The notes: generated by a model not told the origin, from the sequence alone. Shown: positions 9,472-19,297, counted from the first letter of the stretch. The stretch is DNA of 57,338 nt from JBGSUZ01 sp963677505 (GCA_963677505.2 CAXXWB010000013.1:1-57338); one strand, 5' to 3'. Translations and numbers: made by a program.

Positions 9472-9978
9472 ATGAAAAAAGTAAATTTTGGCGGGAATAT
9501 GGTGACATTGGTAGGAACTGAATTAAAGGTTGGCGATCAGGCAGTTGATTTTACAGCCCTCAATCAAGACTTTACCCCTTTCGAGTTTTATAAGGCAACA
9601 GAAGGAAAAATCGTGGTAATCAGTTCAGTGCCATCCCTTGACACAGGTATTTGTGAATTCCAAACCACGCATTTCAATCAAACGGCAACAGAATTATCTG
9701 ACGAAGTGTTTATTGTGACCATTTCTGTAGATCTTCCTTTTGCTCAAAAACGTTTCTGTGGGGCACACGGTATTGAAAATATTGCAGTGGTTTCTGACCA
9801 CAGAGCTTTGGACTTTGGGCAAAAATACGGTTTTGTGTTAGACGAAATTCGTCTTTTGAACAGAGGCATTGTCGTTGTAGATAAGAACAAAAAAATTACT
9901 TATATTGAAAATTTAAGTGAAGTTGGCAAACACGTGGACTACGATGGTGCTCTTGAAGCGGTCAAAGCCCTTTTATAA
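9472..9978 (+). CDS. tpx: Thiol peroxidase, atypical 2-Cys peroxiredoxin
   Basis: 168 aa, the usual Tpx length. Tpx reduces hydrogen and alkyl peroxides using thioredoxin in the cytoplasm. The peroxidatic Cys61 sits in SLDTGICEFQT and the resolving Cys96 in AQKRFCGAHGIEN, matching the family spacing of about 35 residues. GGAGG site 9 nt before the ATG. It stands alone with its own promoter, divergent from korAB; this fits protection of oxygen-sensitive iron-sulfur enzymes, though the link is only positional. Confidence 0.97.
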   Translation: MKKVNFGGNMVTLVGTELKVGDQAVDFTALNQDFTPFEFYKATEGKIVVISSVPSLDTGICEFQTTHFNQTATELSDEVFIVTISVDLPFAQKRFCGAHGIENIAVVSDHRALDFGQKYGFVLDEIRLLNRGIVVVDKNKKITYIENLSEVGKHVDYDGALEAVKALL

Positions 9979-10073
9979 CAGTAAAGTTATCTAGTGGGAA
10001 ATGTATGAACTGTGAATAAATCACTCATGAGTGGGTATCAAATTTCTAAGGTCAAACTCATGAGGTGTTCACG

Positions 10074-12401
10074 ATGAAAAAAGTCAATGGGATTACCAAC
10101 CAAATACATCGTGCTTGCTTCTTTCATAAGCATTTTGATTATTGGAGCAACTTATTTTGGCGTTAAAGAACGCATAAAAAATATTGCTGAAGCAAATTTT
10201 TTACAGCACCGTAGATACCCAGTTGAGTGTTGTTGATAAGTCCCTTCATCAAACGGTTTCAGGTGTGAATCAGGATCTGAACATGTTTGCTATGATGCCC
10301 ATTGTTAAAAGTATTGGGACGACTCTCGATACTTATATGGAAAGCACTGCTAGACAACTTATGAAGCCAAGTCAAGGGAGCGAAGAAGAGCAAAAACTCT
10401 TTCAAATGTTATCTGTCTACGCAGATGCTCACCCTGGAATTAAGTATGCCTATATAGCCACTGAATACGGTGGCTATTTGTGTTGGCCTGAAACTGAAAT
10501 TGTCCCTAACTATGACCCAAGACTTCGTCCTTGGTACAAAGCGGCTATAGATGGAAAGGGTGACCCTGTACAGACCAATCCCTATAAGGACATGAGCAGC
10601 GATGACATACTCATTAGTCAGGTGAAGACAATACTTAATAATCAAGGGGATACCATCGGTGTGGTTGGAATAGACTACTCCATGGATAAACTGGCTAGCG
10701 CCATTAACGAAACGAACGTAGTCTATGGTGGATTTTACCTGTTGGTCCATAATAACGAAATGATACTTTCTGATCCGTCTCATGTTGAAAATCAGTTTAA
10801 ATCTTTAAAAGATATTTATCCTCAAATACAAAGCCGATACAATAAAACGACTGTTTTTGAAGTGAGTCTTGATTCAAAGCAGTATTTAGGTTGCACAAAA
10901 GCTTTAACTGACCACAAATTGGGAGTTGATTGTATTATCTCCTAAAAATAAAGTTTACGAAGCTTCAAGTGACACCATTCAGAGCCTGATTGTGGCTTCT
11001 GTCGCAGGGGTTATGGGCTTAATGGTTGTCGTAATTGCCATTCTCTATATGTTGTACTACAATCGAACACTTCAAAAAATGGTGAGCACCCGTACCGTAG
11101 ACTTACAAGAGATGATAGATACCTTGGTTAGTAAAGAACAAAGTTTAATTGTCAGTGAAATGCAGTACAGAAGCTTGGTGGATAATTTGCCTGGAATCGT
11201 TTATCGGTGCGAACCTCATCCACCGTGGAAAATGAAAACCATTAGCAAATGGGTGGAAGTTCTTACAGGTTACTCTGCAGATGATTTCTTATGTGACCCA
11301 CCAAAACTGAATTGGGACGATATTGTTTACCCTGAAGACGTGCATATTGTGGACAAAGAAACCACTGACGCAAAGAATTATGATTTCACCACCGAATATA
11401 GGATCATTGCTAAAGATGGCACCATCCGTTGGCTCTTTGAAAAGGGCAGTTTGATTGATACAGGATACGGTGAAAAATATATGGATGGGGTCATTTTAGA
11501 CAATACAGATAAAAAATTAGCCTCTGAGGAATTGAAAAAGCTTTATGAGGAGTTGGAAGATAGAGTTGAAGAGCGTACAAAAGCTTTAAAAGATGCCATG
11601 TCTCAGTTGGTTGAGCAGGAAAAGATGGCATCCTTAGGGGGCATCGTTTCTGGGGTGGCTCATGAAATTAATACCCCGCTCGGAATTGGCGTTACCGTTT
11701 CTTCTTACTTGAAAAAAATTAGCGAGGAATTACAACTAAACTTTGGCAACAATACCCTTTCAAAAAGTAAGATGAATGAATTTTTAAATAGTAATTCCGA
11801 AAGTTTGGGTATTTTAGAAACGAATCTTGGGAGAGCAGCGGAATTGGTCAACAGCTTTAAAAAAATATCTGTTAACCAGAGTACAGAAGATATTACACAG
11901 TTTAACTTTAAAGATTATTTAAATATGATTTTGTTAAGCCTTAAGCATGAGTATAAGAATAAGGACTATCAGATTGAAATAGAATGTGACCCTAATATAG
12001 TTGTTTACGCCTATGCAGGGGTGTATTCTCAAATCTTTACCAATTTTTTAATGAACAGCTTTATCCATGGGTTCAAAGACAAAAAAAATGGGAAAATAAA
12101 AATCAATGCGGTTCAATACCCTGAAGAAAAAAGACTGGTAATCACCTATAGTGATGATGGTCATGGTATACCTGAACCTATTTTAGACAGAATATTTGAA
12201 CCGTTTTTCACAACGAATCGAGCAAATGGCGGAAGTGGGTTAGGTCTGTATATTGTATACAATTTAGTAGGGCAAAAACTTGGAGGATCCATTAGTTGTC
12301 ACAGCGTTCATGAAGGTGGTACAACCTTTGTTATTGACGTTCCTCTTGTAACAGAACAAGGACATTTTAAGCATATAAAAGAAGAGACTGAGGAGACTTA
12401 G
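10074..12401 (+). pseudogene. Cache-PAS sensor histidine kinase, three +1 frameshifts
   Basis: One kinase spread over four frame segments. The start ATG at 10074 has GAGGTG upstream. Breaks: A6 at 10077-10082 (removing one A gives MKKSMGLPTKYIV), T6 at 10197-10202 (gives NFYSTVDTQLS), and TT at 10919-10920 (gives DHKWELIVLSPKN). Undoing the three +1 changes gives exactly 775 codons. Domains then read: transmembrane helix, double-Cache sensor (PWYKAA, VGIDYSMD), second transmembrane helix, PAS (~YRSLVDNLPGIVYRCE to YMDGVILD), coiled coil, HisKA (MASLGGIVSGVAHEINTPLG, phospho-His in HEIN), HATPase (DDGHGIPE, FEPFFTTN, GSGLGLYIV). The long intact C-terminal part argues for sequencing error or very recent damage. 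No partner response regulator is adjacent. Confidence 0.85.
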
Positions 12402-12415
12402 TCTCTTCTTTTGCG
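12381..12415 (+). terminator. Terminator after Cache-PAS kinase
   Basis: GAAGAGACT (12381-12389) pairs with AGTCTCTTC (12400-12408), followed by TTTTG. The left arm overlaps the last codons of the kinase gene. Confidence 0.65.
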
Positions 12416-12492
12416 TTCTTCACAAATCCATCACATTCAAAAGCTAATATGAATGTGATGAGTAATCTTGAGAAATTTGAGGAGGTCCCCCC

Positions 12493-13734
12493 ATGAAGAA
12501 GAAAATAAAGCCAAGGTCGAAAGTAATTGTCCTTGGAATAGCGCTTATTGTTGTCGCTGGTGGATTTTTTTACTACAATCAGCAGAAAAACGCTAAAAAG
12601 ACAGAGACAACTGTAACAACCATCCAAGCCACAGCCGAAAAAGGAGATTTAGTCATTAGCTTAGAAAGCGATGGTGCTGCCACTATTGACTATCAAAACA
12701 TTGACCCAGAGGTCACAGGGAAGCTGACAAAAGTATATGTTAAGTCTGGGGATCTGATTACCAAAGGTCAACTATTGGCGGAAATAGATTCAACAGAATA
12801 CGAGAAGGAATATAAGACCGCTAAAATAGCTTACGACAAAGCAAAACTTACTTACCAGTCAAAGGTAGAGACCATTACCCTTGATAAAAAGACGTCTACT
12901 CAAAGTGTTCAAGAGGAAAAAATCAAGTATGAGAAATTATTGGAAGACTACAATACCATGCTGTCATTGAAAGCGTCCTATGCTCAATCAGAAATTGACG
13001 CAGTTAAAGTTGAAATGGAATCTGCTAAAAGAACCTATGAAAACGATAAGGCCAAAGCAGGGGTTACAACCAGTTCAAATTATACCCTATCTATTGAAAA
13101 AATGAACGTTGAAACGGCAAAAGTAGCTCTTGAAGAAGCCGAAGAAGCCCTTAACCAGTGCAAAATTAAATCTGATTTTGATGGTTATATATTAAAAGTT
13201 TCCTATAAAGTAGGGGATGTGGTTGAGCCAAACACAGATAGTGGAAGCCTTACAGCCAATACAAATCATTTTATTGTCATGACGCCAAGTAAAAATTATC
13301 AAGTATTGACCAGTATTTCTGAACAGGATTTGTCTTCAGTTAGCCTAGGGCAAGAAGTTGAGGTGGTCTTTGATGCACTTGGTGGCGAAAAGTACTCAGG
13401 CAAGGTCATTGAAATTGAACAGTTACCTAATACAGCTACAACCGGTGTTATTTCATACAATGTGACGGCACAACTAGACAGCGGCTTTAAAGAAATTAGA
13501 ATTGGTATGACCGCACAGATACAATTGATTCTTAAAAAACAAGAAAATACTATTATCATTCCAAACAAAGCCGTTAGTATTGATAATGGTCAGCAACAAG
13601 TGAAACTTATGAAAGAGGATAAGACGACGGAACTGGTTAATATTACAGCAGGTTTGACCGATGGCAGAAATGTGGCAGTATCCGAAGGTCTTAAAGCAGG
13701 AGATGTCGTGACTTACGAAACGACGTCAAAATAG
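12493..13734 (+). CDS. Efflux transporter periplasmic-adaptor-like subunit (HlyD/MacA family)
   Basis: 413 aa. An N-terminal membrane anchor (residues ~8-27, VIVLGIALIVVAGGFFYYN) is followed by a lipoyl/biotinyl half (VYVKSGDLITKGQLLAEID), a long coiled coil (~105-190), the second lipoyl half (DGYILKVSYKVGDVVEP), a beta-barrel region (SVSLGQEVEVVFDA) and a C-terminal membrane-proximal domain (NTIIIPNKAVSID). In Gram-positive bacteria such adaptors work with MacB-like ABC exporters at the outer face of the membrane. First gene of a four-gene operon (adaptor, permease, lipoprotein, ATPase). GGAGG ribosome site. Substrate unknown; drugs, peptides or lipids are possible. Confidence 0.92.
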   Translation: MKKKIKPRSKVIVLGIALIVVAGGFFYYNQQKNAKKTETTVTTIQATAEKGDLVISLESDGAATIDYQNIDPEVTGKLTKVYVKSGDLITKGQLLAEIDSTEYEKEYKTAKIAYDKAKLTYQSKVETITLDKKTSTQSVQEEKIKYEKLLEDYNTMLSLKASYAQSEIDAVKVEMESAKRTYENDKAKAGVTTSSNYTLSIEKMNVETAKVALEEAEEALNQCKIKSDFDGYILKVSYKVGDVVEPNTDSGSLTANTNHFIVMTPSKNYQVLTSISEQDLSSVSLGQEVEVVFDALGGEKYSGKVIEIEQLPNTATTGVISYNVTAQLDSGFKEIRIGMTAQIQLILKKQENTIIIPNKAVSIDNGQQQVKLMKEDKTTELVNITAGLTDGRNVAVSEGLKAGDVVTYETTSK

Positions 13735-13743
13735 AGGTGTATC

Positions 13744-14934
13744 ATGAGTAATTTAGAAATTATACATTCAGTACTCATCAACATTGCCGAAAATAAAGTG
13801 AAGGTATTGCTGACCATGTTAGGCATTATAGTAGGTACCGTGACGGTGGTTATTGTATTGGCCGTAGGAAGAGGCAGTCAGGCAGATGTAGATGCACAGT
13901 ACCAAAATTTAAATGTAGGGACACTTCAAGTTATGTCAGGTTTTGGGCGAAATGTGACCAATAAAATTACCAGTGATATTGCTGACCAAGTCAGAGAAAC
14001 AGGGGCGCATATTCAATATGTTTCCATGGTATTAAATGCTCAGTCGACTGTCAGTTATAAGAATACAACAAATACCCTTAGTGTCATTGGTGCTACTGAA
14101 GCCCTTGCCAATATAATTAACCTTGAAATGTATAGTGGCAGGTTTATTAATGAAGATGACAACGATTTAAAGAAAAGGGTCGCTGTCATTGGTAAAACCT
14201 TTGCGGAAACCTATTTTGAGGAAGATATAGATGATGCAATTGGGAAAAGTCTGTCCATTAGTGGCAGAAAATACGAAATTGTAGGTATTATTGACTTGCA
14301 AGGGGACAGCACTATGAGGGGTATGAACGTTGACGAATCTGTTTTGATTCCTTACAGTGTTTCTGAAAAATACCTAACTGGTCGGATGAGCAACCCAACC
14401 TTATTGGCCCTCAGTTCAAATGTAGACTCTGTAGATGAAGCCACAGCAGAAATTCAGAACGTGTTAGACGAGGCTTTTGGAAGGGACAGCTCTGAGTTTA
14501 CAATTGCCAATTCTGGAAGCAAAATAGAGGCCGCTAAAGCCTCTGCACAAACGGTTACGGTTATGCTATTAGTAGTTGCAGTGGTGGTATTGATTGTTGG
14601 TGGCATAGGTATTATGAATGTTCTATTTGTTTCTGTTAAAGAGAGAACCAGAGAAATTGGTATTTTAAAAGCCATTGGGGCAAGGAAAAAGGATATTCTA
14701 AAAATATTTTTATATGAAGCCTTCCTCATTAGTATTTTAGGTGGTGTAGTAGGCGCTACATTAAGTTTAATTGCACTGCCTGTGTTCGAATACTTTGGAG
14801 TCACAATGGTATTGTCTCCAATGGATATGCTCATATCTATAGGATTTTCAGTGTCTATAGGGACTTTCTTTGGTCTCTACCCAGCAGCAAAAGCGGCGGC
14901 GCTTAAACCCATTGACGCCTTAAACTATGAATAA
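13744..14934 (+). CDS. ABC exporter permease, MacB/FtsX family
   Basis: 396 aa. An N-terminal transmembrane helix (VLLTMLGIIVGTVTVVIVLAVG) is followed by a large extracytoplasmic MacB_PCD domain (~55-265) and three C-terminal helices of the FtsX fold (VTVMLLVVAVVVLIVGGIGIMNVL, then ILGGVVGATLSLIALPVF and MLISIGFSVSIGTFFGLYP). The cytoplasmic coupling loop KERTREIGILKAIGARKKDI is the canonical MacB/FtsX sequence that contacts the ATPase. There is no fused nucleotide-binding domain; the separate ATPase is two genes downstream. It starts 9 nt after the adaptor stop with its own short ribosome site (GAGGTG). Confidence 0.94.
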   Translation: MSNLEIIHSVLINIAENKVKVLLTMLGIIVGTVTVVIVLAVGRGSQADVDAQYQNLNVGTLQVMSGFGRNVTNKITSDIADQVRETGAHIQYVSMVLNAQSTVSYKNTTNTLSVIGATEALANIINLEMYSGRFINEDDNDLKKRVAVIGKTFAETYFEEDIDDAIGKSLSISGRKYEIVGIIDLQGDSTMRGMNVDESVLIPYSVSEKYLTGRMSNPTLLALSSNVDSVDEATAEIQNVLDEAFGRDSSEFTIANSGSKIEAAKASAQTVTVMLLVVAVVVLIVGGIGIMNVLFVSVKERTREIGILKAIGARKKDILKIFLYEAFLISILGGVVGATLSLIALPVFEYFGVTMVLSPMDMLISIGFSVSIGTFFGLYPAAKAAALKPIDALNYE

Positions 14935-14949
14935 TAAGGAGTAAGAAAA

Positions 14950-15636
14950 ATGAATCAAAAAATAATTATTTCAGGATTTTTGACCCTTGCCTTAATCTCT
15001 ACAGGTTGTGCGGCGCAAACCAGTAGCCAGACGAAGACAGATAGTGAACTGACTACAGCAAGGGGTGCTTCCACAGCTTCGAGCAGTGACGGCACGGCTT
15101 CAAACAGTGAGTCTACCGCTGTAAAAGAAACAAACCGCAGCACCATTGGCAAATTTGGTAAAGTAAAAAAAATAATTGGAAACAGTGTCACTATAGAGTT
15201 AGCAGAAATACCTAAAAGAACTGAAAGAGCAGCTGCAACGAAAGATGGCACTAAGACCACAAGCACAACATCAGATGCAGCTAAAGAAGGTGGAATGCCA
15301 CCAAGTGGCGAACCGCCAACAGGCGGCGGAACAACACATACTGGCAGTGGCGGTAGCAGTGGTGGAACGGGAGGTTCTCCTAACGGCACTGGTTGGATCG
15401 GAGGTTCAAGTGGAAAAAAAGGTAGCTTCGGTCTTAATACAGAGAAATTGAATTTAACGGGAGAAGTGGTTGAATTGATGATTCCTGTAGGGGTTAAAAT
15501 TACATCGACCGGAACTGGCGGTATGAAGGAAATAGATTTTGCAGATATTGCACAAGGTGATACTATAGCGCTTTATTATATTCAAGGCACTGAAACCATT
15601 GAACGGGTTGTGATTACACCAAGTTCTACTAATTAG
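14950..15636 (+). CDS. Gly/Ser/Thr-rich lipoprotein in the exporter operon
   Basis: 228 aa. The signal peptide ends in a lipobox LISTGC (Cys20), so it is probably a lipid-anchored surface protein. A Ser/Thr-rich linker (~21-60) leads to a small conserved-looking segment (GKFGKVKKIIGNSVTIELAEIP), a Gly/Pro/Thr-rich low-complexity stretch (~110-158), and a C-terminal segment (LTGEVVELMIPVGVKIT to GDTIALYYIQGTETIERVVI) that could form a small beta domain with the first one. No enzyme motif. Its place between permease and ATPase genes, 15 nt and 11 nt from its neighbours, implies a role with the exporter, such as a substrate-handling or accessory lipoprotein. That role is inference. Confidence 0.85.
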   Translation: MNQKIIISGFLTLALISTGCAAQTSSQTKTDSELTTARGASTASSSDGTASNSESTAVKETNRSTIGKFGKVKKIIGNSVTIELAEIPKRTERAAATKDGTKTTSTTSDAAKEGGMPPSGEPPTGGGTTHTGSGGSSGGTGGSPNGTGWIGGSSGKKGSFGLNTEKLNLTGEVVELMIPVGVKITSTGTGGMKEIDFADIAQGDTIALYYIQGTETIERVVITPSSTN

Positions 15637-15647
15637 AGGCGGTTAAT

Positions 15648-16319
15648 ATGACAGGTAATGTTATAGAATTAATAGACGTTTGTAAGCGCTACACCATGGG
15701 TGACAACATCGTTCAAGCCTTGGACCACGTATCCCTTTCCATTGAAGAGGGTGAGTTCGTAGCCATTCTCGGCCCTTCTGGTTCAGGGAAATCTACATTA
15801 ATGAACATTATTGGCTGTATAGATGTGGTCGATGAAGGTCAGTATATTTTAGATGGCAGTGATATCAACGTCAGAGATGAAGACGAGCTGTCCGACGTTA
15901 GAAATCAAAAGGTAGGTTTTGTCTTTCAACGCTTTAACCTACTCACTAAATACACTGCAATTCATAATGTAGCATTTCCTTTACTACTTCGAGGTGTAGA
16001 CCGAAAGGAAGCGTATGTGGAAGCTACTAAGCTATTAGAACGGGTTGGACTAGGTGAAAGAATGCATCATAAGCCTCATGAGCTCTCAGGGGGACAACAG
16101 CAGAGAGTCTCTATTGCCAGAGCAATGGTAGGCAAACCGAATATACTGTTAGCAGACGAGCCCACAGGGGCATTAGATACCCATTCTGGAGAAGAGATTC
16201 TTAAGCTATTTAAAGAGTTCAATGAAGATGGGGTCACTATTATCGTTATTACTCACGATCAAGAAGTTGCAGATGTGGCTTCTCGAGTCGTAACCATCCG
16301 AGATGGTAAATTACTCTAA
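15648..16319 (+). CDS. ABC exporter ATP-binding protein (LolD/MacB type)
   Basis: 223 aa, a single nucleotide-binding domain. Walker A GPSGSGKST (residues 42-50), Q-loop in FVFQRFNLL, signature LSGGQQQR, Walker B ILLADEPTGALD, and H-loop VITHD. The family (LolD/MacB/FtsE-like) pairs with FtsX-fold permeases, matching the permease two genes upstream. GGCGG ribosome site before the ATG. Last gene of the operon; no clear terminator follows before the riboswitch region. It drives the mechanotransmission cycle of the exporter by ATP binding and hydrolysis on the cytoplasmic side. Confidence 0.96.
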   Translation: MTGNVIELIDVCKRYTMGDNIVQALDHVSLSIEEGEFVAILGPSGSGKSTLMNIIGCIDVVDEGQYILDGSDINVRDEDELSDVRNQKVGFVFQRFNLLTKYTAIHNVAFPLLLRGVDRKEAYVEATKLLERVGLGERMHHKPHELSGGQQQRVSIARAMVGKPNILLADEPTGALDTHSGEEILKLFKEFNEDGVTIIVITHDQEVADVASRVVTIRDGKLL

Positions 16320-16395
16320 GCATTGTTCTTTTAAGTAAATTGCCTTGTTTTTATTAAATGGTAATGTTAAACTAGGAACAAATAGCGTAACTGCT

Positions 16396-16547
16396 CATAG
16401 TTAAAGGGGAGTAACAAACCTACGCGGTAGGAGATTAAGTCAACAGCCGGTGTAACCCACCTGGCTTAATCCTTTGATTAAACAAAGATGTAAGACCTTT
16501 AGCGAATTTTTTCCAATTGGATTGAATTCAGCTAAAGGTTTTTTTAT
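16396..16547 (+). promoter_or_regulatory. yybP-ykoY manganese riboswitch (transcriptional ON switch)
   Basis: Conserved aptamer marks are present: GGGGAGTA (16406-16413) and CAACAGCCGG (16441-16450), with a hairpin CCTAC/GTAGG (16419-16431) and a helix ATTAAG (16434-16439) / CTTAAT (16465-16470). The closing helix P1 would be GTTAAAGG (16400-16407) with CCTTTAGC (16496-16503). That right arm is also the left arm of the terminator at 16495-16547, so P1 and the terminator exclude each other. Metal binding that stabilises P1 would prevent termination and turn on the downstream ATPase. This is the established logic for Mn2+ sensing by this class; the base pairs are read directly here. Confidence 0.92.
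16495..16547 (+). terminator. Riboswitch-controlled terminator
   Basis: ACCTTTAGC (16495-16503) pairs with GCTAAAGGT (16531-16539), stem extended by GAAT/ATTC, followed by a T7 run. It is the expression platform of the manganese riboswitch. Confidence 0.88.
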
Positions 16548-16615
16548 TTGGAAAAAAGTAAATGGTTATGGTGTAAAGTATTGGGAATAAATTTCTCAAC
16601 CAAGGAGGTTGTTTT

Positions 16616-19273
16616 ATGTGGTATTCAAAGTCAAAAGAGGAAGTTCTTAAGACGCTTAATGTTGACCCAGAAAAGGGTCTCACATCAACAGAAGCAAAGG
16701 AACGCTTAGAAGAGTATGGTGAGAACAAATTAAAAGGGAAACCTAAGAAAAGCATGATTTTACTTTTCTTAGCACAAATGCAGGACATGCTCATTTATGT
16801 GCTTCTTGGGGCATCGATTATTACCATTGTAATTGGTGAATATGTAGATGCGATTATCATATTATTTGTTGTGGTTTTAAACGCCACAATAGGTGTCGTC
16901 CAAGAGTATAAAGCAGAAAAAGCCATTGAAGCTCTTCAGAAAATGACCACACCAAAAGCTTTAGTCAGAAGAGATGGTGAAGTCAAAGAAATCAATTCTG
17001 AAGAAATAGTCCCAGGGGATATTATTGTCCTTGATGCAGGAAGGTTTATTCCAGCGGATATAAGGCTCATAGAAAGCGCCAATCTTCAAATAGAAGAGTC
17101 GGCCCTAACTGGGGAATCTGTACCCTCTGAGAAAAAAGCTGAGGAAGTATTTACCAACCCTAAAACCCCACTGGGGGATATGAGTAATATGGCCTTCATG
17201 TCAACTTTAGTTACTTATGGTCGTGGTGAAGGCGTGGTTATTGCCACAGCCATGGAAACTCAAATGGGTAAGATTGCAAAAATATTAGATGAAGATGTAG
17301 AGGAAATGACGCCCCTACAAAAGCGATTGGACGAACTGGGAAGAATCCTTGGTTATTTGGCTATAGGGATCTGTTCTTTAATCTTTGTGATAGCCGTATT
17401 ACAAAAGAGAGATTTATTTGAAATGTTCCTCACCGCTATCAGTCTTGCCGTGGCAGCTATTCCAGAGGGGTTGCCTGCAATAGTCGCTATTGTCCTTGCC
17501 CTTGGCGTAACTCGCATGTCAAAAATACACGCTATTGTTAAGAAACTGCCAGCCGTTGAAACATTAGGCTGTGTAAATATTATTTGCTCAGATAAGACAG
17601 GTACATTAACCCAAAATAAAATGACTGTTGTAAAAAATTACACCTTAAATGCTTTAAGTGATGTTCCTGCTAGTGTTGAAAATTTAGAAGGCACATTTGA
17701 AGAAAAAGAATTGATTAAAACTTTTATTCTTTGCTCAGATGCCACTTATGAAAATGGTGAAAGTACTGGGGACCCAACTGAAGTTGCTTTGATAATTTTA
17801 GGTGAAAAATACAGTCTAGGTAAAAAGACATTAAATGAAAAGCATAAACGGGTAGGAGAGAAACCTTTTGACTCTGAACGTAAGCTGATGTCAACGTTAA
17901 ATGAAGTTGAAAATGGCTATAGAGTCCATACAAAAGGTGCTATTGATAACATTCTAAAAATATCCACTAAGGCATTGGTAAAGGGTGAAGTTGTTCCTTT
18001 GACAGAAGCCATGAAACAACAGTACTTAGAGGCTACTGAAACGATGTCAAACAATGCCCTTAGAGTATTGGGGGCAGCATATAAAGAGACTTCTTCTATT
18101 ATCACTGAAGAGGAAATGGAAAAAGATTTAGTGGTAATTGGCTTGGTTGGTATGATTGACCCGCCAAGACTTGAAGTCAAAGACTCAATACAAGAAGCCA
18201 GAGGCGCAGGTATTAAAGCGGTCATGATTACAGGAGACCATAAAAATACCGCTTTTGCCATAGCGAAAGAACTCGGCATAGCAGAGACTATTGAACAAAG
18301 CGTTACAGGTGCAGAAATTGATGAAATGTCCGATGAAGTTTTTTCAATGCATATTGAGAATTTAAGAGTCTTTGCAAGGGTTTCACCAGAACATAAAGTA
18401 AGAATTGTCAGAGCTTTTAAGTCGAATGGCAATATTGTTTCAATGACAGGGGACGGTGTCAACGACGCCCCATCCCTTAAGACTGCAGATATTGGTGTTG
18501 CCATGGGCATTACAGGCACAGACGTTTCCAAAGGTGCCAGCGACATGATTTTAACAGATGATAATTTTACGACCATCGTTCATGCCATTGAAGAAGGTAG
18601 AAATATTTATGCCAATATTAAAAAAGCAGTAATTTTTCTGCTTTCTTGTAACTTGGGTGAAGTCCTTGCCATCTTCTTGTCGGTATTGTTCTTCTGGCCT
18701 GTGCCGTTACTGCCTACACAAATTCTTTGGGTCAACTTGATTACAGATACCCTTCCAGCCATTGCCCTAGGTATGGATCCTGGAGATAAAGATGTGATGA
18801 AGCGTACACCGAGAGACCCTAAAGAAAGTTTCTTTGCCAGAGGTGCTGGGTTCAGAGCTATTTTAGGAGGCGTTTTAATAGGGCTATTGACATTAGGGGC
18901 GTTCTATTACGGGCTAAATGAACATGGTTATCAATTGAACTCAAAAGATATTTCTGAAGCTGCTTTGACTTATGCTCGAACAATGGCATTTGTAGTATTG
19001 GCAACGTCTCAATTGTTCTATTCGTTAACAATGAGAAATTCTAGTAAATCCATCCTTCAAGTTGGATTGCTCACTAATAAAAAGCTTTTGGGTGCTATCA
19101 TTGTGGGTCTTACCTTACAGCTAGGTGTGATTTCAATACCTTTCCTTGCAAGCGCTTTTAAGGTCCATATGATTTCTCTTTCGGATTGGGGATTGGTATT
19201 TGGATTTGCTTTAATTCCAGTTTTGGTAAATGAATTTGTCAAATTGTTGTCAAGGATTAAAGAAAAGCAATAA
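16616..19273 (+). CDS. P-type cation ATPase, P2A (Ca2+/Mn2+) type, Mn-riboswitch controlled
   Basis: 885 aa. Order: N-terminal cation ATPase domain, TM1-2, actuator (LTGESVP), TM3-4 with PEGLPAIVA (ion-binding proline kink), phosphorylation motif DKTGTLT (Asp326), nucleotide domain (KGAIDNIL), hinge (MTGDGVNDAPSLK), and TM5-10 with VNLITDTLPAIALGMDP (Asn/Asp ion ligands of the SERCA-like type). By homology it moves Ca2+ or Mn2+ out of the cytoplasm. The upstream manganese riboswitch points to Mn2+ export as the physiological job; this is inference from control, not from residues. AAGGAGG ribosome site at good spacing. Single-gene transcript. Confidence 0.95.
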   Translation: MWYSKSKEEVLKTLNVDPEKGLTSTEAKERLEEYGENKLKGKPKKSMILLFLAQMQDMLIYVLLGASIITIVIGEYVDAIIILFVVVLNATIGVVQEYKAEKAIEALQKMTTPKALVRRDGEVKEINSEEIVPGDIIVLDAGRFIPADIRLIESANLQIEESALTGESVPSEKKAEEVFTNPKTPLGDMSNMAFMSTLVTYGRGEGVVIATAMETQMGKIAKILDEDVEEMTPLQKRLDELGRILGYLAIGICSLIFVIAVLQKRDLFEMFLTAISLAVAAIPEGLPAIVAIVLALGVTRMSKIHAIVKKLPAVETLGCVNIICSDKTGTLTQNKMTVVKNYTLNALSDVPASVENLEGTFEEKELIKTFILCSDATYENGESTGDPTEVALIILGEKYSLGKKTLNEKHKRVGEKPFDSERKLMSTLNEVENGYRVHTKGAIDNILKISTKALVKGEVVPLTEAMKQQYLEATETMSNNALRVLGAAYKETSSIITEEEMEKDLVVIGLVGMIDPPRLEVKDSIQEARGAGIKAVMITGDHKNTAFAIAKELGIAETIEQSVTGAEIDEMSDEVFSMHIENLRVFARVSPEHKVRIVRAFKSNGNIVSMTGDGVNDAPSLKTADIGVAMGITGTDVSKGASDMILTDDNFTTIVHAIEEGRNIYANIKKAVIFLLSCNLGEVLAIFLSVLFFWPVPLLPTQILWVNLITDTLPAIALGMDPGDKDVMKRTPRDPKESFFARGAGFRAILGGVLIGLLTLGAFYYGLNEHGYQLNSKDISEAALTYARTMAFVVLATSQLFYSLTMRNSSKSILQVGLLTNKKLLGAIIVGLTLQLGVISIPFLASAFKVHMISLSDWGLVFGFALIPVLVNEFVKLLSRIKEKQ

Positions 19274-19297
19274 AGTCTGAAAAATGCGGAAGCTTGA

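Noticed and set aside
14955..15389. 144-aa antisense frame over the Gly-rich lipoprotein
   Set aside because: Pro/Val-rich mirror of the repetitive + strand codons; no start signals.
17917..18576. 219-aa open frame antisense to the P-type ATPase
   Set aside because: Low-complexity Ser/Ile/Thr-rich translation, no ribosome site, wholly inside a conserved gene.
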